Below are positions 1 through 5,649 of a DNA stretch of 24,740 nucleotides, piece by piece. Source of the stretch: Candidatus Martarchaeota archaeon (lineage in GTDB: Archaea; Micrarchaeota; Micrarchaeia; Micrarchaeales; CABMGC01); contig JAMCSO010000013.1 of the NCBI GenBank assembly GCA_023379075.1, forward strand, positions 1 through 24,740. Direction: 5' to 3'. A program made the translations under genes and the position numbers. How positions within the stretch are numbered: position 1 is the first letter of the stretch; every line of letters begins with the position of its first letter. A model generated the notes under the pieces. The model saw only the letters and a program-made list of their open reading frames with translations, was not told where the DNA came from and did no database searches.

Positions 1-137
1 AAAGAGAGTAGATTCTTCTCTATTCTATCTCGTTCACCATGCGAGATCATCCTGGCGAGCACTGCAAACTTGTCAGTAGCTACTGCGAAAGCGCCTATAT
101 AATCGCTTCCCAATATGCTCATTTTTGAGATTCCCAT
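1..137 (-). CDS. eif6: Translation initiation factor aIF6 (N-terminal part, cut by window edge)
   Basis: The 45 visible codons read MGISKMSILGSDYIGAF and continue with AVATDKFAVLAR. This matches the start of archaeal IF6 (typically a Gly-Asn-x-x-Ile-Gly-x-[FY]-x-x-x-[ST]-[DN] pattern). aIF6 binds the large ribosomal subunit and blocks joining with the small one. The gene follows eL39 and eL31, its usual archaeal position, which supports the call. The rest lies beyond base 1. The start at 137 is chosen because a TATA box lies about 26 nt upstream, suggesting a leaderless transcript; an internal ATG five codons later (122) is the alternative. Confidence 0.85.
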   Translation of the reverse strand, partial: MGISKMSILGSDYIGAFAVATDKFAVLARMISHGERDRIEKNLLS

Positions 138-156
138 TGAATGCACTGCTTTAAAA

Positions 157-168
157 CCTTATATTTAG
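157..168 (-). promoter_or_regulatory. TATA box of aIF6, leaderless-type spacing
   Basis: On the minus strand the sequence reads TAAATATAAGG, centred about 26 nt before the aIF6 ATG at 137. Archaeal transcription starts roughly 25 nt downstream of the TATA centre, so the mRNA should begin at or next to the start codon. aIF6 therefore seems to have its own promoter although it follows eL31 by only 77 nt. Confidence 0.6.
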
Positions 169-214
169 GATTTAGAATGAAAAACAATATAATATGTGGG
201 TAAGCTGTGAGAAG

Positions 215-619
215 CTACTTCTTCTCAACATTTTCCTCTTTCTCAGCCTTAGGAGTAGTGTCTGCCCTTTCTTCTTTCTTTTCAGGTATGGGCGCAGGCT
301 TTGCTTCAGCAGACTTGCCTTTTGTTCCACTTTCCTTTGCGGGAGCGACTGGCTTCTCTACCTTTTTATCCTCTCCAGGAAGGCTTACCTTGGCGGAATC
401 TCCACTCTTATCTATCGATACCTTCACTGGCTTCAGGTTCTTTGACATTGTAAGGATGATGTGTCTGTTCAGCCCCTTGCTTATGCTGATCTTCTCAATA
501 TTGACCTTTGTCTTTCTTGCGACTTCCTCCTTCAGCCTCTTGACTGCCCTATTCCTTCTCCTGCTTTTGTGTATCTTTACAAGTTTCTTCCTAAGATTGA
601 TCGTAATCTCTGTTGGCAT
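215..619 (-). CDS. rpl31e: 50S ribosomal protein eL31 (L31e) with long charged C-terminal tail
   Basis: The first ~70 residues carry the eL31 pattern: ITINLRKKL, then RRRNRAVKRLKEEVAR, then VNIEKISISKGLNRHI and LKPVKVSI. eL31 sits at the polypeptide exit of the large subunit. Archaeal eL31 is usually about 80-95 aa; here 134 aa, because a Lys/Glu/Ala/Pro-rich, probably disordered tail of some 60 residues follows the core. The ATG at 619 has a GGAGG ten nt upstream. An ATG at 625 overlaps the eL39 stop (TGATG) and could be used by translational coupling; a GTG at 628 is least likely. It is the last gene of the eS19 operon. Confidence 0.93.
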   Translation of the reverse strand: MPTEITINLRKKLVKIHKSRRRNRAVKRLKEEVARKTKVNIEKISISKGLNRHIILTMSKNLKPVKVSIDKSGDSAKVSLPGEDKKVEKPVAPAKESGTKGKSAEAKPAPIPEKKEERADTTPKAEKEENVEKK

Positions 620-624
620 AAACA

Positions 625-786
625 TCACTCCTCCTTTATTCTAAGCTTCCTGCTCCTCCAATCTCTCTGAAACTTGTTATGCTGGATCTTCCTTCTAGTC
701 CTAACCATAGCAAGAACAGGTATTCTCCTGTTCCTTTTCAATGCTTTTCCAAGCCTCATCTTTTTCTTCAAGCTTTTCTTGCTCAC
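625..786 (-). CDS. rpl39e: 50S ribosomal protein eL39 (L39e)
   Basis: This 53-codon gene starts with GTG: VSKKSLKKKMRLGKALKRN, then RRIPVLAMVRTRRK, then a conserved RDWRSRKLR end. Length (about 50 aa), extreme basicity and the Asn-Arg-Arg-[IV]-Pro and Trp-Arg-[RS]-x-Lys-Leu motifs are those of eL39, a protein of the ribosomal exit tunnel. It starts 9 nt after the PDCD5-like gene. Its TGA overlaps a possible eL31 start, and the GGAGG within its last codons serves eL31. An ATG just upstream (790) is followed at once by a stop, so GTG is the only plausible start. Confidence 0.93.
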   Translation of the reverse strand: MSKKSLKKKMRLGKALKRNRRIPVLAMVRTRRKIQHNKFQRDWRSRKLRIKEE

Positions 787-795
787 ATAAATCAC

Positions 796-1110
796 TTATT
801 TATGCTTAAACTCAATCTTGGTATCTGGTTTATATGTTACCTTTGCCAGTATGCTCTTCAACTGATCGTCTGTTATCTGCGAAGTTATCCTGTTGCTTCT
901 TGCCATAGCGATCAGCAAATCGACAACCTGCGAATATAAATCATAATTTGCAACTCTCACATTCATTAGTCTTTCGTATGCTTGGTTGCTCATTATTTTT
1001 TTCAACATCTCCTTTTTCTGCTGCTCTATCTGAAGAGCCTTCATTCTCTTACTTATCATCTCCTTTACTTTATCATCGTTGCTCTTCTCCTGCTGCTCTT
1101 CAGAACTCAA
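796..1110 (-). CDS. PDCD5-family DNA-binding protein (TFAR19-like)
   Basis: 104 aa. A charged N-terminal helix is followed by QQKKEMLKKIMSNQAYERL, then VDLLIAMARSNRITSQITD and DDQLKSILAKV. These are hallmarks of the PDCD5/TFAR19 family, a three-helix-bundle protein found in archaea and eukaryotes that binds DNA; its archaeal role is not settled. The start is a TTG at 1110, two nt after the eS19 stop, with GGTGA at the end of eS19 as Shine-Dalgarno; no ATG lies closer. It sits between eS19 and eL39, a common archaeal order, which supports the identification. Confidence 0.9.
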   Translation of the reverse strand: MSSEEQQEKSNDDKVKEMISKRMKALQIEQQKKEMLKKIMSNQAYERLMNVRVANYDLYSQVVDLLIAMARSNRITSQITDDQLKSILAKVTYKPDTKIEFKHK

Positions 1111-1112
1111 GA

Positions 1113-1529
1113 TTACTCACCCTTGGCTACGTCTGTTGCTATCTTATCAAGGAAGGATCTTCCTTTAGAGGTAATCTTCCTGCCGCCCTTTGTCTTCTCA
1201 AGGTAGCCTATCTTCTCAAGAGCGTCGAATGCATCCTTTATTATGCTTCCTCCAGCCCTTGCATGGTGATGCCTTGTAACTGAGTGGTTGACCCTGTTTC
1301 CATATCTTGTCCTAAGTCTGTTTACTCCAACAGGGCCTTCCTTGTATGTCTGCCTGAGTATTGATGCACACCTAACATACCAAAAGTCTTCGCTCTGTGG
1401 TACTCTTTCCTTTCCCGCGCCGCTCTTAACATAGCTTATATACTCTGGTTTCGCCACCTTATCTGCCTTTAGTTTCATGGCTGCCTTCTCTATAAGCTTA
1501 GCTGAGTCAATTTCTAATGCGTTTGTCAT
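1113..1529 (-). CDS. rps19e: 30S ribosomal protein eS19 (S19e)
   Basis: 138 aa. eS19 signatures visible: AKPEYISYVKSGAGKERVPQ near the N-terminus, DFWYVRCASILRQTY, GPVGVNRLRTRYGNR, and the helix-turn-helix-like C-terminal part DAFDALEKIGYLEKTKGGRK. eS19 is a head protein of the small subunit, archaeal/eukaryotic only. ATG at 1529 is chosen because GGTG lies 7 nt upstream; a GTG three codons earlier lacks such a site. It is the first gene of the operon eS19-PDCD5-eL39-eL31. Confidence 0.95.
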   Translation of the reverse strand: MTNALEIDSAKLIEKAAMKLKADKVAKPEYISYVKSGAGKERVPQSEDFWYVRCASILRQTYKEGPVGVNRLRTRYGNRVNHSVTRHHHARAGGSIIKDAFDALEKIGYLEKTKGGRKITSKGRSFLDKIATDVAKGE

Positions 1530-1571
1530 AAACAGCACCGATAAATATCTATTAACAATTATGCAGTAAAT

Positions 1572-1581
1572 CCTTAAATAA
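1572..1581 (-). promoter_or_regulatory. TATA box of the eS19 ribosomal operon
   Basis: Minus-strand TTATTTAAGG lies about 48 nt before the eS19 ATG, predicting a transcript start near 1550 and a leader of about 20 nt that includes the GGTG ribosome-binding site. The divergent RpoL promoter must lie in the same interval (1582-1697), where several A/T-rich boxes (for example TTATATACTT near 1618) make the exact element unclear. Confidence 0.5.
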
Positions 1582-1697
1582 CTTTAAGAATGCAGTTAAG
1601 CTATTATGTTTATAGTTTTATATACTTTACGATACAAATTATTAATCTGATTATAGGTAAAGTAATCCCTTTACCATATGAGAATGTTGGTGTCAGT

Positions 1698-1964
1698 ATG
1701 AAGCTTAATTTTATAGAAGACGAGCCAAAGAGCCTTATTATAGAGTTCGGTGAAGCCGATAGGGGAATAGCAGAGCTAATAAAAGACAAACTCCTTAATA
1801 AGGAAGGCATAGAGTTCGCGACAGTAGTAAAGGAACATCCTGATATAAGCAATCCAAGGCTTGTAGTAAAGTCCTCGAAGAATGCAAGGGCTCTTGTATC
1901 AAAGGCAATATCTGAGGTTGAAGAAGAGATAAAGGAACTTGCTTCAGAGATACCTAAGAAATGA
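1698..1964 (+). CDS. rpoL: DNA-directed RNA polymerase subunit L (Rpo11)
   Basis: 88 aa: MKLNFIEDEPKSLIIEF, then GIAELIKDKLLNKEGIEFAT, VVKEHPDISNPRLVVKS, and a C-terminal helix ending EEEIKELASEI. The FAxxxxEHP-x-[IL]-x-[ND]-P-x-L core and length match archaeal RpoL (eukaryotic RPB11/RPAC19), which pairs with RpoD during polymerase assembly. The reading frame extends upstream to 1590, but that part is A/T-rich and non-conserved; the ATG at 1698 has GGTG 6 nt upstream and gives the family length. It diverges from the eS19 operon and converges on the next gene with a 30-nt gap. Confidence 0.93.
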   Translation: MKLNFIEDEPKSLIIEFGEADRGIAELIKDKLLNKEGIEFATVVKEHPDISNPRLVVKSSKNARALVSKAISEVEEEIKELASEIPKK

Positions 1965-1994
1965 TAAGGCAAAACATCAAGAAAGAGCCAGGAC

Positions 1995-2630
1995 CTAGAT
2001 TCCTCTCTCAAGCATTTGCTTTTCAAGAATAATCTCCTTCTGAAGTGCAGCAACGAATCTTACTCTTGGATCTGGATCATCGCAAAGCAGCCTTTCCAAA
2101 GTCTCGCGCGAAATATATATGGACCTCGCAGCAATCGACCTCTCCTTATAATTGGGGCTCGCGGCTAACTTGTCTAGATCTTCTACAGAAAGAATTGTTG
2201 TAGGCTCATTTACTCGCTCCACAATCAACTTTATGCTCACTGCAGAGCTATCCTGAGCAGATGCCGTAGCTTCCGGATTACTTCTAAATGCGCGCAGAAT
2301 CCTCTGGTCATGTTCTGTTGCGTCAAGAAACATCTTCCTTAAAGGACTCTCTGCTGGAAGCTCTGATATCTGGGTCCTCTTCGCAAAAAGTTCATATCTG
2401 CAATCAAAGATAAATCTGAGTTCTTTTCTCATCTCTTCTGGAATCACACCAACCTTTGCCTCTGCGAGGAGCCTCTCGAATCTCCTAGATTCTTCAATGA
2501 GCCGTACAGTAGTCTGCATAGCTATCTTTTCTCTTCTCGCAATAGCAGCAGCGTCTACTGCTCCTCTTCCTCTAGCAACGCATACAATCCTGCCAACATT
2601 CTCTGCTTTTTCGACATTCACTAAAACCAT
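1995..2630 (-). CDS. Hypothetical protein with C-terminal HEAT/LRV-like repeats
   Basis: 211 aa, no family recognised with certainty. The C-terminal ~55 residues show two short helical repeats: LDKLAASPNYKERSIAARS followed by LERLLCDDPDPRVRFVAALQ. The D-P-x-x-x-V-R-x-x-A-A pattern is typical of HEAT-like and leucine-rich-variant repeats that mediate protein binding. The N-terminal part is Ala/Arg/Glu-rich and helical. No signal peptide or membrane segment; probably cytosolic. ATG at 2630 has GGTGG six nt upstream, better than an upstream in-frame TTG at 2648. Its upstream region is shared with the tRNA and contains several palindromes. A similar repeat pattern appears in the gene at the right edge. 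Confidence 0.7.
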   Translation of the reverse strand: MVLVNVEKAENVGRIVCVARGRGAVDAAAIARREKIAMQTTVRLIEESRRFERLLAEAKVGVIPEEMRKELRFIFDCRYELFAKRTQISELPAESPLRKMFLDATEHDQRILRAFRSNPEATASAQDSSAVSIKLIVERVNEPTTILSVEDLDKLAASPNYKERSIAARSIYISRETLERLLCDDPDPRVRFVAALQKEIILEKQMLERGI

Positions 2631-2660
2631 ATCTTTCCACCATATCAATATTCGTAATCT

Positions 2661-2717
2661 TATTTCGAATTACGTAATTATTGTAGTTATGTTTATTTAG
2701 CTTTTTTGTTCGAAATA
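2661..2717. promoter_or_regulatory. Cluster of palindromes in the divergent promoter region (operator-like)
   Basis: A 9-bp inverted repeat, TATTTCGAA at 2661-2669 and TTCGAAATA at 2709-2717, flanks a perfect 12-bp palindrome AATTACGTAATT (2668-2679). Each arm itself contains the palindrome TTCGAA. The cluster lies upstream of the minus-strand gene ending at 1995 and of the tRNA. It looks like a binding region for a dimeric regulator, but no regulator can be named. Confidence 0.35.
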
Positions 2718-2747
2718 TTACTACAAGCAAACCGGAAAGTGTGTGTC

Positions 2748-2757
2748 TTTATAAATT
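2748..2757 (+). promoter_or_regulatory. TATA box of tRNA-Arg
   Basis: TTTATAAATT is centred about 31 nt before the first base of the mature tRNA (2784), fitting an archaeal promoter with a very short 5' leader. No other promoter is evident before the following protein gene, so both may share this one. Confidence 0.6.
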
Positions 2758-2783
2758 TTCCATATTAGTATATATGTATTGGT

Positions 2784-2889
2784 GGGTCCGTAGCTCAGCT
2801 TGGATAGAGTGGCACCGTCCTAAGGTGATTGTCGCGGGTTCAAATATGCAGGCAGATCACTTGCGTTGGAAATCCCGTCGGACCCGCCA
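2784..2889 (+). tRNA. tRNA-Arg (anticodon CCT) with intron in the T loop and encoded CCA
   Basis: Acceptor stem GGGTCCG (2784-2790) pairs with CGGACCC (2879-2885); discriminator G2886, then genomic CCA (2887-2889). D stem GCTC/GAGT (one G-U). Anticodon stem 2812-2816 with 2824-2828 (four pairs plus a G-A mismatch at 27-43); loop 2817-2823 with T33 and anticodon CCT at 2819-2821, reading AGG. Variable loop TTGTC gives a G15-C48 pair. T stem GCGGG (2834-2838) pairs with CCCGT (2874-2878). The T loop TTCAAAT is interrupted after position 59 by a 28-nt intron (2845-2872); removing it restores a normal T arm. Confidence 0.9.
2845..2872 (+). other. tRNA intron at position 59/60 with a strict bulge-helix-bulge motif
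   Basis: The junctions fold as follows: the T stem as outer helix; a central 4-bp helix TTCA (2839-2842) with TGGA (2867-2870); a 3-nt bulge AAT on each side (2843-2845 and 2871-2873); then a 7-bp intron helix ATGCAGG (2846-2852) with CTTGCGT (2860-2866), containing two G-U pairs, closed by a 7-nt loop. Cutting after the second base of each bulge, as archaeal splicing endonuclease does, removes exactly 28 nt and regenerates the T loop TTCAAAT. Shifting the intron up to three bases 5' or one base 3' gives the same mature RNA, but only this placement has symmetric bulges. Confidence 0.85.
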
Positions 2890-2899
2890 GGTGTTTAAA

Positions 2900-3982
2900 A
2901 TGGCAATGAATAAGAAAACTAAGAAGGATAATAAGGTTAAGGAGATTGAGGAGAGCAGCGTCTTGGTAAAGCCAATAAGCCGCTTCGGCGGACTCGACAA
3001 CATTCATCTGGCTATGTTAATTCTTATAACGATCCTGATAGCTACACTTCTCCTCGTATCATATTCAAGCCCAATTGCTTACAATCAGACCGCAAAGAAC
3101 AATACGCAGCATTGCCCTTATTATGTAAACTCTAGCTGCATTACTCCAACGCACAACTCCTCAGAAGTCCTTATGGCAGCATCAACTCTTCTCGCATCTT
3201 ATACATATCTTAATAGCTCGCTTTCAATATTGCCATTTTACACAAACATTAGCAAGGCAAAGGTCTCTTTCATACCTCTGCAGGATGCATGGTATGTTAG
3301 TGTTCCTTCATCCCCTCCACCAAACAATGCCACTTTCTATATCAACATGGTAATAAGTGATAAGAATTTAAGCGCCATTACACCATTCATAGAGATGACA
3401 AGGCCATCGACAAACAACCGCAATTATGTAGTGTCTGACGGAGTTATCCAGATTTACGGCAAGAGCTCATGTGCAAGCTCCAACAAGACAGAGATGTATT
3501 GGTTCATGGACCCTTACTCTCCTGGAGCAATCTCAAGCCTGAACAAGATGATAGAGCTTGAGAATTATTTTGGAAGTTCTTTAAATCTCACTCCAGAAAT
3601 GATGTTCTCACCGCAATACTCTGGAACTGTAGCCTCAGTACATGGTAACAACAACACACGGGCATTGGGATCTTATATCTATTGTGCTTCTAAGGAACCC
3701 CAGTTCCCGAATTTCGTATCTGCTCTGGAATCCGCCTATTCTGGATCATATTTGTCACCAAATACACTATATCTACTTGCAAGATCCTCCGGGATGAATA
3801 TGACTTCCCTCTCGTCATGCCTCTCATCATCTTATTCAGCAATCAACGCGCAGAATTACTTCTCCAACTACGAGAATATAGTATCCAGCGTAGCTGTTGT
3901 GACAGACTGCCAATACCTTGCAATACCACAAACTGCAATGCAATCTGTATGCTATGCGAATTCAAGCCTATGTGCAAAATAG
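2900..3982 (+). CDS. Membrane-anchored thioredoxin-fold (DsbA-like) protein lacking a CxxC site
   Basis: 360 aa. A short basic cytosolic end is followed by one membrane segment at ~35-56 (LAMLILITILIATLLLVSY) and a large exported domain rich in Asn-x-Ser/Thr sequons. Residues 199-210 (MYWFMDPYSPGA) resemble the strand and active-site loop of DsbA-like thioredoxins (F-x-D-P-x-C-P-x-C), but Ser and Ala replace both cysteines. A likely cis-Pro loop follows near residue 343 (YLAIPQTA), with nearby Cys337, Cys351 and Cys358. The fold assignment is inference. Start: ATG at 2900 with AGGTG six nt upstream; that site begins with the last base of the tRNA CCA, so the gene is probably transcribed with the tRNA. 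The frame runs open through the tRNA but is not coding there. Confidence 0.65.
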   Translation: MAMNKKTKKDNKVKEIEESSVLVKPISRFGGLDNIHLAMLILITILIATLLLVSYSSPIAYNQTAKNNTQHCPYYVNSSCITPTHNSSEVLMAASTLLASYTYLNSSLSILPFYTNISKAKVSFIPLQDAWYVSVPSSPPPNNATFYINMVISDKNLSAITPFIEMTRPSTNNRNYVVSDGVIQIYGKSSCASSNKTEMYWFMDPYSPGAISSLNKMIELENYFGSSLNLTPEMMFSPQYSGTVASVHGNNNTRALGSYIYCASKEPQFPNFVSALESAYSGSYLSPNTLYLLARSSGMNMTSLSSCLSSSYSAINAQNYFSNYENIVSSVAVVTDCQYLAIPQTAMQSVCYANSSLCAK

Positions 3983-3986
3983 TCAA

Positions 3987-4038
3987 AGAGGTTTTGATGA
4001 ATCACTTAATGGCATTGATCAATCCTGGCAAAACCTCT
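3987..4038 (+). repeat. 10-bp perfect inverted repeat just after a stop codon
   Basis: AGAGGTTTTG (3987-3996) and CAAAACCTCT (4029-4038) could form a 10-bp stem with a 32-nt loop, starting 4 nt after the preceding stop codon. It might stabilise or end the transcript, or mark a small mobile insertion. Nothing else supports either reading. Confidence 0.4.
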
Positions 4039-4092
4039 GCGATAGCATACGTGAGCCTTAATTGAAAACTTGTTGCTCTTATTCTGAAATAG

Positions 4093-4415
4093 AATGTTGG
4101 TGTCGGGTTGTTCAGTGGGTCTGTGAAGAGAGCGGAATTTCCAATAACATTAGCATGCGATAAAAAGAACTCCACTCAGAGGGCATCTAAGCCCGCTCCA
4201 AAATTCGATGCGGTACTCTTCAATAAATTCAGATATGCCATTATCAAAATGCAGGATGGCAAAGGATATTGAGATTGGAATCTCACGAAAGGAAACCCTA
4301 TGTTCTGCACCAACTACATACAGGCGATTCAAGAACAAGCTAAACCGGGCTGGAAGGTATGCACAGGATAATCTTGACAGCAGACGCGGATCAGATTAAG
4401 GCAATGATCCCATGA
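4093..4415 (+). pseudogene. Possible decayed coding remnant
   Basis: The 494 nt between the neighbouring genes hold no intact gene. One frame reads from 4108 LFSGSVKRAEFPITLACDKK, continues through FDAVLFNKFRYAIIKMQDG, meets TGA at 4270, then continues in the same frame with GDWNLTKG-like residues and YIQAIQEQAKPGWK. A different frame takes over near 4359 and reads RIILTADADQIKAMIP to a stop at 4413. The protein-like composition over 320 nt with one stop and one frame change suggests an eroded gene. No family is recognised. The competing frame 4208-4399 is less protein-like. The pattern could also be chance. Confidence 0.3.
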
Positions 4416-4435
4416 TATGATTGGATCTCATAACA

Positions 4436-4444
4436 ATATTTATC
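4436..4444 (+). promoter_or_regulatory. TATA-like box of the ABC transporter gene
   Basis: ATATTTATC lies about 37 nt upstream of the ATG at 4477, implying a leader of roughly 10 nt. No strong Shine-Dalgarno is seen; only TTGGG directly precedes the ATG. Confidence 0.4.
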
Positions 4445-4476
4445 TTTTATTGCACATATTCCTAAGATGTGTTGGG

Positions 4477-5649
4477 ATGGATAACAAAACCGCATTGAAA
4501 AGCGATCTTGACCACAATCTAAACTTCAGCGAAGAGCAAATCCTGTTAGATAAGGACAAGATAATAGTGGCGAAGGACAAAAGAACTCTGTTCGAGCTTC
4601 AAATAAACGAGATAAAGTCTGCCAGCGTAGAGGAAGGGATAGGGATAGGCAGACTTGTGATCAAGACTAAAAAGAACAAAGAGCTGGAGATAGCATACTT
4701 CACGAAGAAGAAGGTCGAGAGCTTCAGAAAACTTTCTCTCATAATAAATGCCATGATTGATGGAAAAGATCCTCCACAAATAAATCTGGATAAGAAGGAA
4801 GAAGAATATACGAATAAGTTAGGCACTCTCAGATGGCTTATACACTTCATGAAGCCGTACAAGCTAAAAATCTCATTAGGAGTTGTCCTAGCATTAGTCT
4901 CAGTTGCGCTGAACCTTGTGCCTCCTCTAATTATCAAGGCATTAATCGATAATGTCCTTATAAGTACTTCGTATGTAAGTAAGGGCCTATTCGGGCTTCT
5001 TACGTTAGAGCTGTTCGCAGCTCTTGCAGGAGTAACGCTGGTTTCCATACTGCAAAATTACATCTTGACAGTGACGGGCCAAAAGGTTGTAAACGACCTC
5101 AAGAGCAGGACTTACGACCACGTCATGAGGCTGTCATCCTCTTCGATCGAGAAGATCTCTTCAGGCAGGATATTGTCTAGGCTAACAACAGATGTCGGAA
5201 ATACTCAATGGCTCATGGTATGGGGTTTTCCAACAATAGCTACAAATGTTCTCACCATTCTCGGCGTAGGTCTGATATTATTTGCCATGGATGCGAATCT
5301 TGCAGTCTTCATATTAATCCCGGTGCCTGCAGCAATATATGCATTGATAAAATACAGGAAGAAATCACACAGGATATATCACCGGAATTGGCGGAGAAAT
5401 GCGGATGTCACAGCAGCGATCTCTGATACAGTCCCGAATTATTTCATAGTCAAGTCCTTCTCCAAGGAAAAGTTTGAGAACAAACGCCTCTCTGCCCTTC
5501 TGAACTCACTCTATGATTCGCAGGTCAGGGTTACTAAGATGAACCAATTCTATTGGCCAGTTCTCGGCTTTATAACTGCGTTCTCTACGATACTGATATG
5601 GTGGGTGGAAATCAAGTCATCGCCGGCAGCATACAGCTTGGAGTCATAA
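4477..5649 (+). CDS. ABC exporter, N-terminal part: accessory domain and transmembrane domain (frame-disrupted)
   Basis: 390 aa. Residues 1-100 form a charged soluble domain (strand-rich, with QILLDKDKIIVAKDKRTLFE) that I do not recognise. Residues ~125-375 are a type-1 ABC exporter membrane domain: FMKPYKLKISLGVVLALVSV, PLIIKALIDN, SGRILSRLTTDV, and FSKEKFENKRL, as in MsbA-like half-transporters. The frame ends 15 codons after base 5604 in non-conserved residues, while the rest of the exporter continues in the -1 frame. Re-reading one G at 5603-5605 joins WW to GGNQVIAGSI, the exact family pattern (L-W-Y-G-G). ATG at 4477 follows a TATA-like box; the upstream in-frame ATG at 4417 overlaps that box and is unlikely. 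Confidence 0.8.
   Translation: MDNKTALKSDLDHNLNFSEEQILLDKDKIIVAKDKRTLFELQINEIKSASVEEGIGIGRLVIKTKKNKELEIAYFTKKKVESFRKLSLIINAMIDGKDPPQINLDKKEEEYTNKLGTLRWLIHFMKPYKLKISLGVVLALVSVALNLVPPLIIKALIDNVLISTSYVSKGLFGLLTLELFAALAGVTLVSILQNYILTVTGQKVVNDLKSRTYDHVMRLSSSSIEKISSGRILSRLTTDVGNTQWLMVWGFPTIATNVLTILGVGLILFAMDANLAVFILIPVPAAIYALIKYRKKSHRIYHRNWRRNADVTAAISDTVPNYFIVKSFSKEKFENKRLSALLNSLYDSQVRVTKMNQFYWPVLGFITAFSTILIWWVEIKSSPAAYSLES

Noticed and set aside
1681..1694. A 14-bp sequence AGAATGTTGGTGTC repeated exactly at 4091-4104
   Set aside because: One such match is expected by chance in a window this size, and nothing else around the two copies agrees.
2741..2899. Open frame running through the tRNA into the thioredoxin-fold gene, giving a 413-residue reading
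   Set aside because: The first part translates the promoter and tRNA. A clear AGGTG and ATG at 2900 mark the true start.
4066..4416. Possible structured RNA (SRP RNA or RNase P RNA) in the gap before the ABC gene
   Set aside because: The conserved SRP helix 8 and RNase P core motifs are not present; protein-like reading is the better, though weak, explanation.
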